Positions 1 to 8,790 of a stretch of DNA of 64,000 nucleotides are shown in pieces. Every line of letters begins with the position of its first letter. Position 1 is the first letter of the stretch. The translations under genes were made by a program, and so were the position numbers. A model generated the notes under the pieces. It saw nothing but the letters and a program-made list of their open reading frames with translations, did no database searches and was not told the DNA's origin. Source of the stretch: an uncultured Prevotellaceae bacterium (GTDB lineage: Bacteria > Bacteroidota > Bacteroidia > Bacteroidales > Bacteroidaceae); the NCBI GenBank assembly GCA_900318775.1, contig ONLY01000004.1, forward strand, positions 62,001 to 126,000, read 5' to 3'.

Positions 1-757
1 TTGAGTTTGATAAAAGAAACTCATCTTCTTCAACCCATCTTGTCTTTTTCAATCCTTCACGCTTAATTTTCTCTTTCGTTGAGAAAATATATTTTCCTTG
101 TGGATCTGTGTCGCCAATTTTTATCCAATTTAAGCCGTCTGGATCGTCTGTAATAAAAGCCTTAATCGGACGTGGTGAACCTCCCCTTTCAATACGGCAA
201 ACCTCTCCCAACTTCTTCTCTTCCCATCCCTCTTTAGGTTTCATACATTCCGTGAGTTCTGCTTGGAAGAGTTTGCGGGCTTCGTTGAGTTGTTTTTCGG
301 CATTGGCTTTTAGAGCATCAATATGGGAAAAGGCAGCGTCTAAACGGGTGACGATGGAACGCTGCTCGGAAAGAGGGGGAACAGGAATCTCTACAGATGT
401 CACCACTTGTTGCGTCAAACTCGGCAATGTTGTACCAGTGTTCTTTTTAGACCAATCTATACTTTTAACAAAATAATAGATGAACTTGCTATCATTTCCT
501 GGCTGAGCTGTTATCCCAAACGCTGTATCCACGTTCCAAAAGCGTTTTTCTATAAATTGTGGATTATTTATGGTTCCCTTTCTACCTAGAATAGTTGTTC
601 TTGCTTCACATAAGAAATCATTGGCATATCCCATAATAGTCCCACCACTTCCCAAAATAGGATACTGCCCATTCTCGGAAAGAACTTCTTTTTGGTTTTT
701 GCCATGAATGACTCTTGCCACCTCTCCCAACTTCTTATAACTCCAACCTTCTTTCAT
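1..757 (-). CDS. hsdS: Type I restriction enzyme specificity subunit HsdS (partial)
   Basis: HsdS chooses the DNA target of the type I complex with HsdM and HsdR. The visible 252 residues begin MKEGWSYKKLGEVARVIHG and hold a first target-recognition domain (about 1-125). A conserved helical spacer follows, with PLSEQRSIVTRLDAAFSHID at about 128-147, and then the start of a second recognition domain (GWEEKKLGEVCRIERGG). The ATG overlaps the hsdM stop as ATGA at 754-757, so the two genes are translationally coupled. The gene has no stop inside the window and continues past position 1; hsdR may lie there too. Family assignment is firm; the target sequence cannot be read from the protein. Confidence 0.93.
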   Translation of the reverse strand, partial: MKEGWSYKKLGEVARVIHGKNQKEVLSENGQYPILGSGGTIMGYANDFLCEARTTILGRKGTINNPQFIEKRFWNVDTAFGITAQPGNDSKFIYYFVKSIDWSKKNTGTTLPSLTQQVVTSVEIPVPPLSEQRSIVTRLDAAFSHIDALKANAEKQLNEARKLFQAELTECMKPKEGWEEKKLGEVCRIERGGSPRPIKAFITDDPDGLNWIKIGDTDPQGKYIFSTKEKIKREGLKKTRWVEEDEFLLSNS

Positions 758-2202
758 CCTACCATCTCCTTTATATCATTCAACAAAGACTGCGATTCAC
801 TTTGCAGTTTGAGCAGCGACGCAACAATCTCGGCAGATGTGCGTTCATCCACCTCTTCCACCTTGTTGGGGTTCTTCACGCTAAGGTCATAGTCGCTGCC
901 TAAGGTGCTCACGTCGAGTGTCCACGAGTTTTCACTGTCGGCTTTCGTCTTTTGCAGGGCGAGGAAGTCGGCAAGGTCGTCTTCGTTGAGGGCATTTGTT
1001 TTGCCGAGATTGCGCCCAGGGTTGAGTTGGTAGTACCAAATCTTCTTGGTGGGAGTGCCCTTGTCGAAGAAGAGCACGACGGTCTTCACACCAGCCCCTT
1101 GGAACACACCGCTGGGGAGGTCGAGGATGGTGTGGAGGTTGCATTGCTCCAAAAGCAACTGACGGAGGGATGCTGCGTCGCCGTTGGAAAGGAAGGTGTT
1201 CTTGATGACGATGCCAGCACGACCGCCCACCTTGAGCATCTTAATGAAGTGCTGCATGAACATATAGGCGGTCTCGGAAGTGTTGATGTCGAAGTTCTGC
1301 TTCACCTCGCCTCGTTCGCTGCCGCCAAAGGGTGGGTTGGCAAGAATCACGCTCTTGCGGTCTTTCTCCTGAATCTGCGAGAGGTTTTCTGCCAAGGTGT
1401 TGCCACGAATAATGTTAGGCGCTGCCACACCGTGAAAAATCATGTTCATGGTGGCGATGATGTAAGGCAGCGGCTTCTTCTCCTTGCCGAAGAAAGTGTC
1501 TTCCTGCAAAGTCTTGTTGTCGGCGGTGCTTGCCACCTTCTCGTTCATATAAGAGAATGCCTCGCAAAGGAAACCTGCCGACCCACAAGCAGGGTCATAC
1601 ACGGTCTCACCAATCTGGGGGTCAACCACCTTGACGATGGTGCGGATGAGCGGACGGGGCGTGTAGTATTCGCCACCATTCCTGCCCGCATTGCCCATCT
1701 TGGCAATCTTCGATTCGTAGAGCACCGTCATTTCGTGCTTGTCCTCTGCTGTCTGAAAATGAAGCTGGTCAATCAGGTTGATGACTTCACGCAGGTTGTA
1801 GCCCGAGGTGATTTTGTTGCGCAGTTCGGCAAAAATCTCGCCAATCTTATATTCCAAGGTCTTGGCACTCGATGCCGTCTCTTGGAACTTGCGCAAGGTG
1901 GAAAAGAGTTTGCCATCCACAAACTGAGCCAAGTCAGGACCCGTCATGGCATTCACCGTGTCGAGTGTGCCATCCGCCTTCTTGGGAGCAGCCCACTGGC
2001 TCCAACGCATATAGCCCGTGATGATGGGTTTGTATTCCTTGCCGCTGAGCATGGCGTTCGTTGCCTGCTCACGCTCCAAATCGTCCAAGTACTTCAGAAA
2101 CAGCAGCCATGAAGTCTGCTCAATGTAATCCAGCTCCGTGCTGCATCCTGCCTCGTTGCGCAAGATATTGTCAATCGCATTAAAAGTCTGTTCGTATTGC
2201 AT
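754..2202 (-). CDS. hsdM: Type I restriction-modification DNA methyltransferase HsdM
   Basis: N6-adenine methyltransferase subunit of a type I restriction-modification complex; it methylates the half-sites chosen by HsdS. The 482 residues show the HsdM N-terminal helical domain (QTSWLLFLKYLDDLE near 30-43), the SAM-binding motif DPACGSAGF at 203-211 and the catalytic NPPF at 289-292. Length is normal for the compact HsdM class. It heads a coupled hsdM-hsdS pair. I see no clear TAnnTTTG promoter in the 140 bases upstream, but an imperfect hairpin lies at 2339-2372. No frameshift or lost motif is visible, so the methylase looks active. Confidence 0.96.
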   Translation of the reverse strand: MQYEQTFNAIDNILRNEAGCSTELDYIEQTSWLLFLKYLDDLEREQATNAMLSGKEYKPIITGYMRWSQWAAPKKADGTLDTVNAMTGPDLAQFVDGKLFSTLRKFQETASSAKTLEYKIGEIFAELRNKITSGYNLREVINLIDQLHFQTAEDKHEMTVLYESKIAKMGNAGRNGGEYYTPRPLIRTIVKVVDPQIGETVYDPACGSAGFLCEAFSYMNEKVASTADNKTLQEDTFFGKEKKPLPYIIATMNMIFHGVAAPNIIRGNTLAENLSQIQEKDRKSVILANPPFGGSERGEVKQNFDINTSETAYMFMQHFIKMLKVGGRAGIVIKNTFLSNGDAASLRQLLLEQCNLHTILDLPSGVFQGAGVKTVVLFFDKGTPTKKIWYYQLNPGRNLGKTNALNEDDLADFLALQKTKADSENSWTLDVSTLGSDYDLSVKNPNKVEEVDERTSAEIVASLLKLQSESQSLLNDIKEMVG

Positions 2203-2636
2203 AGGTGTAGTAGTAGTTTCTCCTGAGACAAAAGACGTGGATGTTTACATCTGCCCGCTCAACATTCGAGGCCTACCACAGCCTTTTCCAGAAACAGACA
2301 GAGAAACACCCACGCTGGAGAATATAATACACCCATAAGTGTGCATGAGGGTGCATGACCCTCAACGCACACTACGGAGATGTATATACTACACCCCGTG
2401 GCAGTCACCCCTGCATTGTTTTTGCTGGAATTTCGATTGTGGTAGTTTCGAATGTTCAAAAACAAGCGTCAGCAACGCCTTCAATATGTAAATCTCACCC
2501 GACCGCACAAGCCATGCATGTGCCTTGCAGGTGAAGACGTGGCAAAGTTACACATTCTTTCAGAAACGACAAAAAAGGTAAGATTTATTTTGCATCATCC
2601 TTATGCTACACCCCACCCCCTTCCTGCACCTCTAAA
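2203..2636. other. Intergenic region, no gene supported
   Basis: This stretch carries the hsdM leader and an imperfect inverted repeat at 2339-2372. Short open frames on both strands run through the palindromes, have no family resemblance and are rejected as genes. Apart from the hairpin I see nothing with a recognisable function. Confidence 0.6.
2339..2372. repeat. Imperfect inverted repeat upstream of hsdM
   Basis: GTGTGCATGAGGGT (2339-2352) is mirrored by ACCCTCAACGCACAC (2358-2372) with one extra base and one mismatch, around a 5-base loop. It lies about 140 bases upstream of the hsdM start. It has no T-run and is therefore not a normal terminator. It could be an operator or a cruciform; its role is unknown. 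Confidence 0.6.
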
Positions 2637-2701
2637 CCGACATCGTCGACGTCGGTTTGCCGATGTCGTCGAGGTCGGTCGACCGACGTCGACGATGTCG
2701 G
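2637..2701. repeat. Triple-palindrome element, copy 1
   Basis: Three 19-bp near-palindromes start at 2637, 2660 and 2683, a 23-bp period, with 4-base spacers (TTTG, TCGA). Unit 1 is CCGACATCGTCGACGTCGG and unit 3 is its exact reverse complement, so the whole element is also one long inverted repeat. Flanks CCTGCACCTCTAAA on the left and TTTTGGAGGCACAA on the right resemble those of copies 2 and 3 at 44254 and 30315. It lies downstream of the omega-amidase gene and upstream of hsdM. Confidence 0.85.
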
Positions 2702-2874
2702 TTTTGGAGGCACAATTAAAGCCCCCTACCAATCTTTCCAAAGAAGGAAGGAGAAGTGGGCGGGAATGGGAAACGTCAGTATTGGCCAAAAACGAAGAAT
2801 ATAGGCAAGGCAAGACACACCGCATCAACTCAAAAGCAGTATTGGCCCAGTTCCTTGACCGTCTTTGAGTAGTA

Positions 2875-2917
2875 TATAGCAGAAGGGCATCGCTGAATGC
2901 GATGCCCTTCTGCTATA
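2875..2917. repeat. Perfect 19-bp stem hairpin downstream of the omega-amidase gene
   Basis: TATAGCAGAAGGGCATCGC at 2875-2893 is followed by TGAAT and its exact reverse complement at 2899-2917. It begins about 22 bases past the stop of the minus-strand omega-amidase gene, the place of a terminator. No T-run follows on that strand, so it may stop transcription inefficiently or protect the 3' end of the message. Confidence 0.75.
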
Positions 2918-2939
2918 TTTCTTGTGAAAACAAAAAGAA

Positions 2940-3689
2940 TCAGTCGGCGTCCTTGAGGACGGGGAATTTGCGACGGAAATCGCGGAGTTTCTGCAAGTCG
3001 AGTTCGATGGTGATGACGGATGGCTCGCTGAGCGGACAAACTGCAACGGTGTGGCCATAAGCATCGACGAGCATGGTGCCGCCACTGTACTGGCAGGCGG
3101 GATCGGCGCCGATGCGGTTCACTCCTACCACATAGCACTGGTTCTCGATGGCACGGGCATGGAGCAGGGTGTCCCATACGGAAAGACGTGATGTGGGCCA
3201 TGAGGCAACATAGATGGCACAGTCGTAGGGTACCTTCTCATTGTTGCGCGAGAAAACGGGGAAACGGAGGTCGTAGCACACCTGCAGCAAGAATCGGCAA
3301 CCACGGAGCTCGACGACGGTGCGCTGGTTGCCACGCTGGTAGTGGCGGTGCTCATTTCCATAGGTGAAGAGGTGGCGCTTGTCGTAGGTAGCCACCTCTC
3401 CATTGGGTTTGACGAAGTAGAAACGGTTGTAGTAGCTGCCATCTTCTTCTGTGGCCACACTTCCACACACGGCTCCTTTCAGTTCTGCTGCCATCTGCTT
3501 CATCCAGGCAAGTGTGCTCTCATCGGTCTCGGCGATGGCTGCGGGCTCGACGGCAAAGCCGGTGGAGAACATCTCAGGCAGCACGTAGAGGTCGCTCGGC
3601 GCGGCCTCTCGCATCATGCGCGCCAACGCTTCTTGGTTGGCCTGAGGATTACCCCACACGATGTCGGGCTGGAACAGAGAAAGATTCAT
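2940..3689 (-). CDS. Nitrilase-superfamily omega-amidase (YafV/Nit2 type)
   Basis: This carbon-nitrogen hydrolase probably deamidates alpha-ketoglutaramate or alpha-ketosuccinamate, the repair products of glutamine and methionine transamination. The Glu-Lys-Cys triad is visible in LPEMFSTGF, YDKRHLF and QVCYDLRFP, and KRHLF with CYDLRFP is typical of YafV. The open frame extends 23 codons further upstream, but that extension lies in a TGACAGTTGATAG-type simple repeat and overlaps the YfhO gene. The start MNLSLFQPDIVW at 3689 gives a normal 249-residue protein, so I chose it. It probably shares an mRNA with the upstream YfhO gene, 65 bases away. Confidence 0.9.
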   Translation of the reverse strand: MNLSLFQPDIVWGNPQANQEALARMMREAAPSDLYVLPEMFSTGFAVEPAAIAETDESTLAWMKQMAAELKGAVCGSVATEEDGSYYNRFYFVKPNGEVATYDKRHLFTYGNEHRHYQRGNQRTVVELRGCRFLLQVCYDLRFPVFSRNNEKVPYDCAIYVASWPTSRLSVWDTLLHARAIENQCYVVGVNRIGADPACQYSGGTMLVDAYGHTVAVCPLSEPSVITIELDLQKLRDFRRKFPVLKDAD

Positions 3690-3754
3690 GAGAGAGTTGA
3701 CAGTTGATAGTTGACAGGTGACAGTTAGCTTCGCTTGGTCGCTAACTTCCGCCC

Positions 3755-6328
3755 TCAATTCTCCTTCTTTTTAAGAAAGGAGATTGAGGGAGCTACAAGT
3801 GCCAGGATAATCAGCAAGACAAGCACGCCAAGTGCCACATAGGCGATGGTTTCGGTAGTGGAGACGCTCTCGGGATGGAAGGCGAAGACCACTTCGTGCT
3901 TGCCGGCTGGCACGTTGAGGGCGCGCAGCACGTAGTTGGCACGACCTATCTCTGCTGACTGACCGTCGATGGTAGCGGTCCATCCGGGATAATAGACTTC
4001 GGAGAAGACAACTAAGCCGCCATTTGCAGACTCGACTTCATACTTAGCCTCGTCGGAGCCGTAGGACGTGAGACGGACGGTGCCGGCACCTCCTGCCTTC
4101 AGAAATCCGAAGTCGGATTTGGCAACAACAGCGGTGTTGCGGAGGTTCACCTGCGAGAGAGCATCCAGTTCCTCGTTGGCATTGGCCGCCCAATGGATGT
4201 CGCGGACAAACCAGGCGTTGCCCATGGCTGTGGTGTTCTCCACAGGGAGCTTGACTTCACCCTTCTCGCCTGCACCAAGGATAAACCAGCGGGTGTTGAG
4301 CATGTTGATGACAGGGAAGAGGGAATCGGTGTTCACCTCAGAGAGGTCGTAGATAGGGAACTGAGATGCCTGCTGCATCATGGCAACGGTATCGACTGGC
4401 GCCATGCGCAGAGCGGCATACACCTTGGACATCTCGGGAGCGATGTGCTGCTCGATGAGTTCCTGATAGCGACGGAGTTTTGCAGCGTGATAGCCACCCA
4501 CAGAACTGTAGAAGGCGCTGGTGTTGTTGTCGTTGAAGGTAGAGACGGTGAAGTTCAGCACGCGGTAGTCACGTCCGTCACCACTCTTCTCCAAGATATA
4601 GGAGTCGGCCTCGGTCTTCTGGATGCGTGCCACACCTTGTGGTTCCGTAAACATCTCGTCGTAGAGGTAGCGCTTGTTCACGCCCCACATATCGACAAGG
4701 CAAATTGCCAAGAGCGCCACACACAGGATGGTGGTGTGGACAGGCTTGGTCTCCTGCTTCTTGGCATACCACCACATAGCCACTACACCCAGCATGATGA
4801 AGAGGATGCTGCGCCATGCGTCAGCCTTAACCATAGCGGCACGCATATCGGAAAGGCTGCGGAGAATGTTCTGTCCGAAGGCCTCATCGAAATAGCCTGC
4901 ACCGACATACTGCGACACGGCCTGACGGTCGGAGAGGCTAAGGAGGTCATGTCCCAGACCTGGAGCCATCACGTAGATAAGGCAGATGACGACGGTGAAG
5001 ATGGTGGCGGCATAGAGCGGTTTCAACGCTGGCTTTTCCACCCACTCCTTCAAACCCCACAACGCAATGAAAGGCACCACAAACTCGACCACCACCAAGA
5101 TGCTGGCCACGGTGCGGAACTTGGCGTACATGGGCACATGATCGATGAAGAAGTTGGTGAATGGCATGAAGTTGTGTCCCCACGAAAGCAAGAGAGTGAG
5201 CAGGGCTGCAGCCAAAAGTGCCCACTTGAGAGGATTGCGATGGGGAATCACCAAGATGCCCAAAATGAAGAGCATGCACACGAGGGCGCCTAAATAGACA
5301 GGACCACTGGTGCCAGGCTGGTCGCCCCAATACTGCGTAAAGGCGTTGTAGATGCCCATCTGCTCCAACTGACTGTCGGCCTGCTTCATGGCTGTCTTGT
5401 TCAGGGAGAGAGGCACGCTGGCTCCACCCTTCACGTCGGGAATGAGGAAGGTCATGGACTCGTCAATGCCATAGCTCCATGCTGTGATGTAACTGCGCTC
5501 CAAGCCGCTGTCGGTCTGGTCGTCGGTCTTGCCGTGCTTGACGAGCTCGCTCTTGCCACGCATGGTGTCTTTGGCGTACTCGTAGGTGTGGTAGAGGTTG
5601 GAGATGTTCATGCACACGGCCAAGATGGCTGCTGCGGCTACACAAGCGGTAGCCTTGCCAAAAGCGGCCAGTTCCTTCTGCTTGATGGCCTGAATCAGGA
5701 AGGCCACCACCATGAAGAGTTCGGGAATGAGGAAATAGTAGGACATCTGCACGTGGTTGGCCTGCACCTGCAAGGTGGCGAAGAAGGCCGTCACGATGGT
5801 GCCTACAAGGTATTTTTTCCGGTAGCAAAGCACCATGCCGGCAATCGTCGGTGGCACATAGGCCAAGGTGATGACTTTCCAGATGTGACCTGCTGCAATG
5901 ATGATGAAGAAGTAGCTGCTGAAAGCCCATACTACAGCACCCAAAGCAGCCATCCAGCGACGGAAGTCGAAGGCACGCAGCAGGATGTAGAAGCCCAGCA
6001 TGTAGGCAAACACATACCACACATAGTCTGGCAACCAAAGATGATAGGCCTTCTCCACAGCTGCCATCGGACGGGTGGAGCCATAGGAGGGAGCTATCTG
6101 GTAGGTAGGCATGCCGCCAAAAAGGCTTGTAATCCAACGAGGGGTTTCCCCGTTGTGAGTGTCGCGATAGTGTTCGATTTCTACACTGATGCCTGTGCCG
6201 GCACCGCTATCGTGCTGTTCCAAACGATAGCCCTTGCTCACAGGCGAAATAAAATACATCAGTGCAATGGCCACAAACAGCAGGACGCAATAGACGTCGG
6301 GCAGCACTTTCCTCCAGTTAAATTTCAT
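3755..6328 (-). CDS. YfhO-family polytopic membrane protein
   Basis: An 857-residue inner-membrane protein with about a dozen hydrophobic helices in the first 560 residues. A large soluble domain follows, ending FHPESVSTTETIAYVALGV and a last helix before a KKKEN tail. The arrangement matches the YfhO family, which resembles membrane glycosyltransferases of the GT-C fold and in Gram-positives takes part in lipoteichoic acid glycosylation. The substrate in Bacteroidetes is not known. A TAATTTTG promoter box on the minus strand at 6349-6356 predicts a leader of about 17 bases. It is followed by the omega-amidase gene. Confidence 0.88.
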   Translation of the reverse strand: MKFNWRKVLPDVYCVLLFVAIALMYFISPVSKGYRLEQHDSGAGTGISVEIEHYRDTHNGETPRWITSLFGGMPTYQIAPSYGSTRPMAAVEKAYHLWLPDYVWYVFAYMLGFYILLRAFDFRRWMAALGAVVWAFSSYFFIIIAAGHIWKVITLAYVPPTIAGMVLCYRKKYLVGTIVTAFFATLQVQANHVQMSYYFLIPELFMVVAFLIQAIKQKELAAFGKATACVAAAAILAVCMNISNLYHTYEYAKDTMRGKSELVKHGKTDDQTDSGLERSYITAWSYGIDESMTFLIPDVKGGASVPLSLNKTAMKQADSQLEQMGIYNAFTQYWGDQPGTSGPVYLGALVCMLFILGILVIPHRNPLKWALLAAALLTLLLSWGHNFMPFTNFFIDHVPMYAKFRTVASILVVVEFVVPFIALWGLKEWVEKPALKPLYAATIFTVVICLIYVMAPGLGHDLLSLSDRQAVSQYVGAGYFDEAFGQNILRSLSDMRAAMVKADAWRSILFIMLGVVAMWWYAKKQETKPVHTTILCVALLAICLVDMWGVNKRYLYDEMFTEPQGVARIQKTEADSYILEKSGDGRDYRVLNFTVSTFNDNNTSAFYSSVGGYHAAKLRRYQELIEQHIAPEMSKVYAALRMAPVDTVAMMQQASQFPIYDLSEVNTDSLFPVINMLNTRWFILGAGEKGEVKLPVENTTAMGNAWFVRDIHWAANANEELDALSQVNLRNTAVVAKSDFGFLKAGGAGTVRLTSYGSDEAKYEVESANGGLVVFSEVYYPGWTATIDGQSAEIGRANYVLRALNVPAGKHEVVFAFHPESVSTTETIAYVALGVLVLLIILALVAPSISFLKKKEN

Positions 6329-6348
6329 TGAAATACAGTTTTTAGCGG

Positions 6349-6356
6349 CAAAATTA
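6349..6356 (-). promoter_or_regulatory. Promoter -7 box for the YfhO gene
   Basis: TAATTTTG on the minus strand matches the Bacteroidetes TAnnTTTG element and lies 21 bases before the ATG at 6328. No convincing -33 TTTG was found. Confidence 0.55.
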
Positions 6357-6443
6357 CGAAAAATCCCTAAAAGGGGAACGGCTTTTGAGGAAAAGTTGCG
6401 AAGAAAAGAAAAGCAACCTCATAAAGATGTGCTGAAAAGTCTG

Positions 6444-6451
6444 TATTTTTG
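6444..6451 (+). promoter_or_regulatory. Promoter -7 box for the 5'-nucleotidase gene
   Basis: TATTTTTG, followed by CA, lies about 60 bases before the ATG at 6511. It matches TAnnTTTG; the -33 element is weak. Confidence 0.5.
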
Positions 6452-6510
6452 CAAGATGAAAAGATAGGTTAATCGATAATTGAACGATAAGAGATGAAAT
6501 ATCAAAAGAT

Positions 6511-8076
6511 ATGAAAAGATATAGTATATTAATGATAATATGGGGCTTGCTCTTGATGGGCATGAACGGAGCGAAGGCTGCCACGCAGCCTGAAGGCAAG
6601 CCTAAGAGCATCGTCATCCTCTTCGACAACGATGTGCATTGCGCCATTAACGGATACACACGGATGGCAGGACTACGTGACGCCATCACCAAAAGCGACA
6701 CAGCGTATGCCGCCATTGTCTCCTGTGGCGACTTTCTGCAAGGAGGCAGTTGCGGCGCCTTGTCACGCGGAGCGTACATTGCCGACATCATGCGGAACAT
6801 GGGGTATGATGCCATCACGCTGGGCAATCACGAATTTGACTACAGCGTGCCACGCATGATGGAACTGCTGCAAAGGATGGAGGCCCCCATCGTGTGCGCC
6901 AACTTCTTCAGCGCGAACGACACTCTTCCCTGTTATGCGCCTTACGTTATCCAACGGTACGGCTCTACGGCCGTAGCCTATGTGGGGGTGTGCACACCTG
7001 ATGCGATGGACAGTGAGCGCTACGCGTTCTACGACGCCCAAGACACGCTGCATTATGACCTGTGCACGGAGAAAATTTACGAACTGGTGCAACTGGCGGT
7101 GGACCATGCCAGAAGGGAGGGAGCCAACTATGTGGTGGTGCTGTCACACCTGGGCGAAGCGACTGAGAAGACGGGCATCAACTCGCACGGATTGATTGCA
7201 GCTACAACGGGGATTGATGCGGTGCTGGACGGACACACCCACTCCATCATTGCCCATGACGAAGTGACCAACCGGGACGGAAAGACGATTCCCGTCTGCC
7301 AAACGGGCACTCAGTTTGTGAATGTGGGACAGCTGCTCATCAAGCCTGACGGGAGCATCTCAACGATGCTCTTCCCTGTGGCGGACATTCAAGAGGAGAA
7401 CGACAGGGTGAGCGCCACCATCGACAGCGTGAAAAGGGAAATGGAGCAAGTGGCTACCCGAAAACTCGGCACCACTCCTTACGCACTTATCACCGAAGAC
7501 GAGAAAGGCATCAGTCTAGCACGTCTGGGAGAGACTAATTTTGGCGACCTCGTCACAGACGCTTTCCGCCATATCATGCAGGCCGAGATTGGCATCTACA
7601 ACGGAGGAGGCATCCGTCACAACATCGAGGCTGGCACCATCACATACAACGATGCCGCCAATGCCCTACCCTTTGACAACCACATGGCCTTGATTGAAGC
7701 ATTAGGAGCCGACATTCGCCGCATGCTGGAGGCGTGCACGGCAGATTTGCCCAATGAATGCGGCCAGTTCCCTCAAGTGTCGGGAATGCGCTACACCATC
7801 CACCTGAAGAGCCACACCATCACGGACATTGAAGTGCTGGATGCACAGACTGAGACGTTTGTTCCCCTTCAAGACAATCAATGCTATACGGTTTCCCTGT
7901 CCGACTACTATCAGAATGGCGGGTATGGCAACACGCTGAAGAGCTGCAAACTGCTGCGGCAGACGACCCTCTTGACCCGCGACGCACTGGCCGACTACAT
8001 CGCGGATGCGCTGCATGGGAATGTGGGCGAGGCCTATGCCATGCCGCAGGGACGCATCAGCATCGTAGAGGACTGA
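6511..8076 (+). CDS. Secreted 5'-nucleotidase / UDP-sugar hydrolase-type metallophosphatase
   Basis: A 521-residue protein with a signal peptide (hydrophobic run at 4-17, then GAKA). The N-terminal calcineurin-like phosphatase domain shows the metal ligands in FDNDVHC, GDFLQGG, GNHEFDYS, VVLSHLG and DGHTHS. The C-terminal 5'-nucleotidase domain, from about 310, has GETNFGDLVTDAFR, YNGGGIR and the stacking region SDYYQNGGYGN. The UshA/5'-nucleotidase family hydrolyses nucleotides or UDP-sugars in the periplasm for salvage. A promoter box lies at 6444. The convergent DUF4112 gene ends 12 bases after it. Confidence 0.93.
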   Translation: MKRYSILMIIWGLLLMGMNGAKAATQPEGKPKSIVILFDNDVHCAINGYTRMAGLRDAITKSDTAYAAIVSCGDFLQGGSCGALSRGAYIADIMRNMGYDAITLGNHEFDYSVPRMMELLQRMEAPIVCANFFSANDTLPCYAPYVIQRYGSTAVAYVGVCTPDAMDSERYAFYDAQDTLHYDLCTEKIYELVQLAVDHARREGANYVVVLSHLGEATEKTGINSHGLIAATTGIDAVLDGHTHSIIAHDEVTNRDGKTIPVCQTGTQFVNVGQLLIKPDGSISTMLFPVADIQEENDRVSATIDSVKREMEQVATRKLGTTPYALITEDEKGISLARLGETNFGDLVTDAFRHIMQAEIGIYNGGGIRHNIEAGTITYNDAANALPFDNHMALIEALGADIRRMLEACTADLPNECGQFPQVSGMRYTIHLKSHTITDIEVLDAQTETFVPLQDNQCYTVSLSDYYQNGGYGNTLKSCKLLRQTTLLTRDALADYIADALHGNVGEAYAMPQGRISIVED

Positions 8077-8088
8077 AGAAAAGGAAAA

Positions 8089-8580
8089 TCAAAAGGGCAG
8101 CAACGAATACAGATAACTGCCGAATGAGATGAGGAGCCAAATGATGAGGGCAATCAGCACGAGCAGCAGAACAAGCACAAGGACGGACTGCCAGACACGC
8201 CGATTCACCTGACGAATAACGACTCTGTCGCCATCTACAAAGCCTTGCATCAGCTCCATATTCTGCACATGGGAACGGTGGAAGAAGTCTATCACATCAC
8301 CCACATAAAAAGGAAACATTCCCAGAAAGACATCACGCAAGGCATTGGCGAGAACAGCTAATGTCAGAGGGACGCTTCGGACGACGAACAAAGAGAAGTA
8401 CACGAACGGGAGCACACTTACCAGCGCGATGACATCGCCCCAGCCAGGAATCAAGCCGATGATTGCGTCCAGATAGTAGCGGTCCATGTAGCGCGTCAGC
8501 ACGCCCATCACCTGATAGACTTTGTTGTCCATCAAGCGCTTACGCCGCAGTTGCCGTTTCGTTTCCTTATCCATCTGCAT
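8089..8580 (-). CDS. DUF4112 small membrane protein
   Basis: A 163-residue protein with the DUF4112 hallmark DAIIGLIPGWGDV near 38-50, two or three hydrophobic segments (about 45-70 and 130-158) and a basic N-terminus. The function of this family is unknown. A second ATG at codon 3 (8574) is an equally good start. A promoter with TTTG, 18 bases and TACCTTCG lies at 8599-8628 on the minus strand. Confidence 0.85.
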   Translation of the reverse strand: MQMDKETKRQLRRKRLMDNKVYQVMGVLTRYMDRYYLDAIIGLIPGWGDVIALVSVLPFVYFSLFVVRSVPLTLAVLANALRDVFLGMFPFYVGDVIDFFHRSHVQNMELMQGFVDGDRVVIRQVNRRVWQSVLVLVLLLVLIALIIWLLISFGSYLYSLLPF

Positions 8581-8598
8581 CAGATAATGTTCTTGTGG

Positions 8599-8628
8599 CG
8601 AAGGTACAACTTTTTTCTCACTACCAAA
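8599..8628 (-). promoter_or_regulatory. Promoter for the DUF4112 gene
   Basis: On the minus strand TTTG (8628-8625) is followed after 18 bases by TACCTTCG (8606-8599), one base off TAnnTTTG. It lies 18 bases before the start codon. Confidence 0.55.
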
Positions 8629-8711
8629 TCAAAAGACACTAAAAATGTCAAATAATAAACCTGCACTTTGAAAAACTCGTGGGAGAACACGCCCAACTCG
8701 CAAATATTCAT

Positions 8712-8719
8712 TACCTTTG
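8712..8719 (+). promoter_or_regulatory. Promoter -7 box for gltX
   Basis: TACCTTTG followed by CA is the strongest form of the Bacteroidetes -7 element. It predicts a leader of about 68 bases for gltX starting at 8791 and rules out the in-frame start at 8668, which lies upstream of the promoter. Confidence 0.75.
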
Positions 8720-8790
8720 CAGTCCGAACCGGCTTTATGTGGTGGAGATATTTCCATGTGCCGGCATTATTTGAAACTAAAAAACACAAA

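Noticed and set aside
952-2112. 386-codon open frame antisense to hsdM
   Set aside because: hsdM is unmistakable on the other strand; the antisense frame has no motif and is a by-product of codon bias.
2452-2868. 138-codon open frame in the hsdM upstream region
   Set aside because: It runs straight through the triple-palindrome element (R-H-R-R-R-R-F type residues come from the repeat) and has no family resemblance or promoter.
3690-3758. 23-codon N-terminal extension of the omega-amidase
   Set aside because: Encoded by a TGACAGTTGATAG-type simple repeat common in Bacteroidetes intergenic DNA, and it overlaps the upstream gene.
4193-5293. 366-codon open frame antisense to the YfhO gene
   Set aside because: His/Glu-rich composition typical of the complement of a membrane protein gene; no domain.
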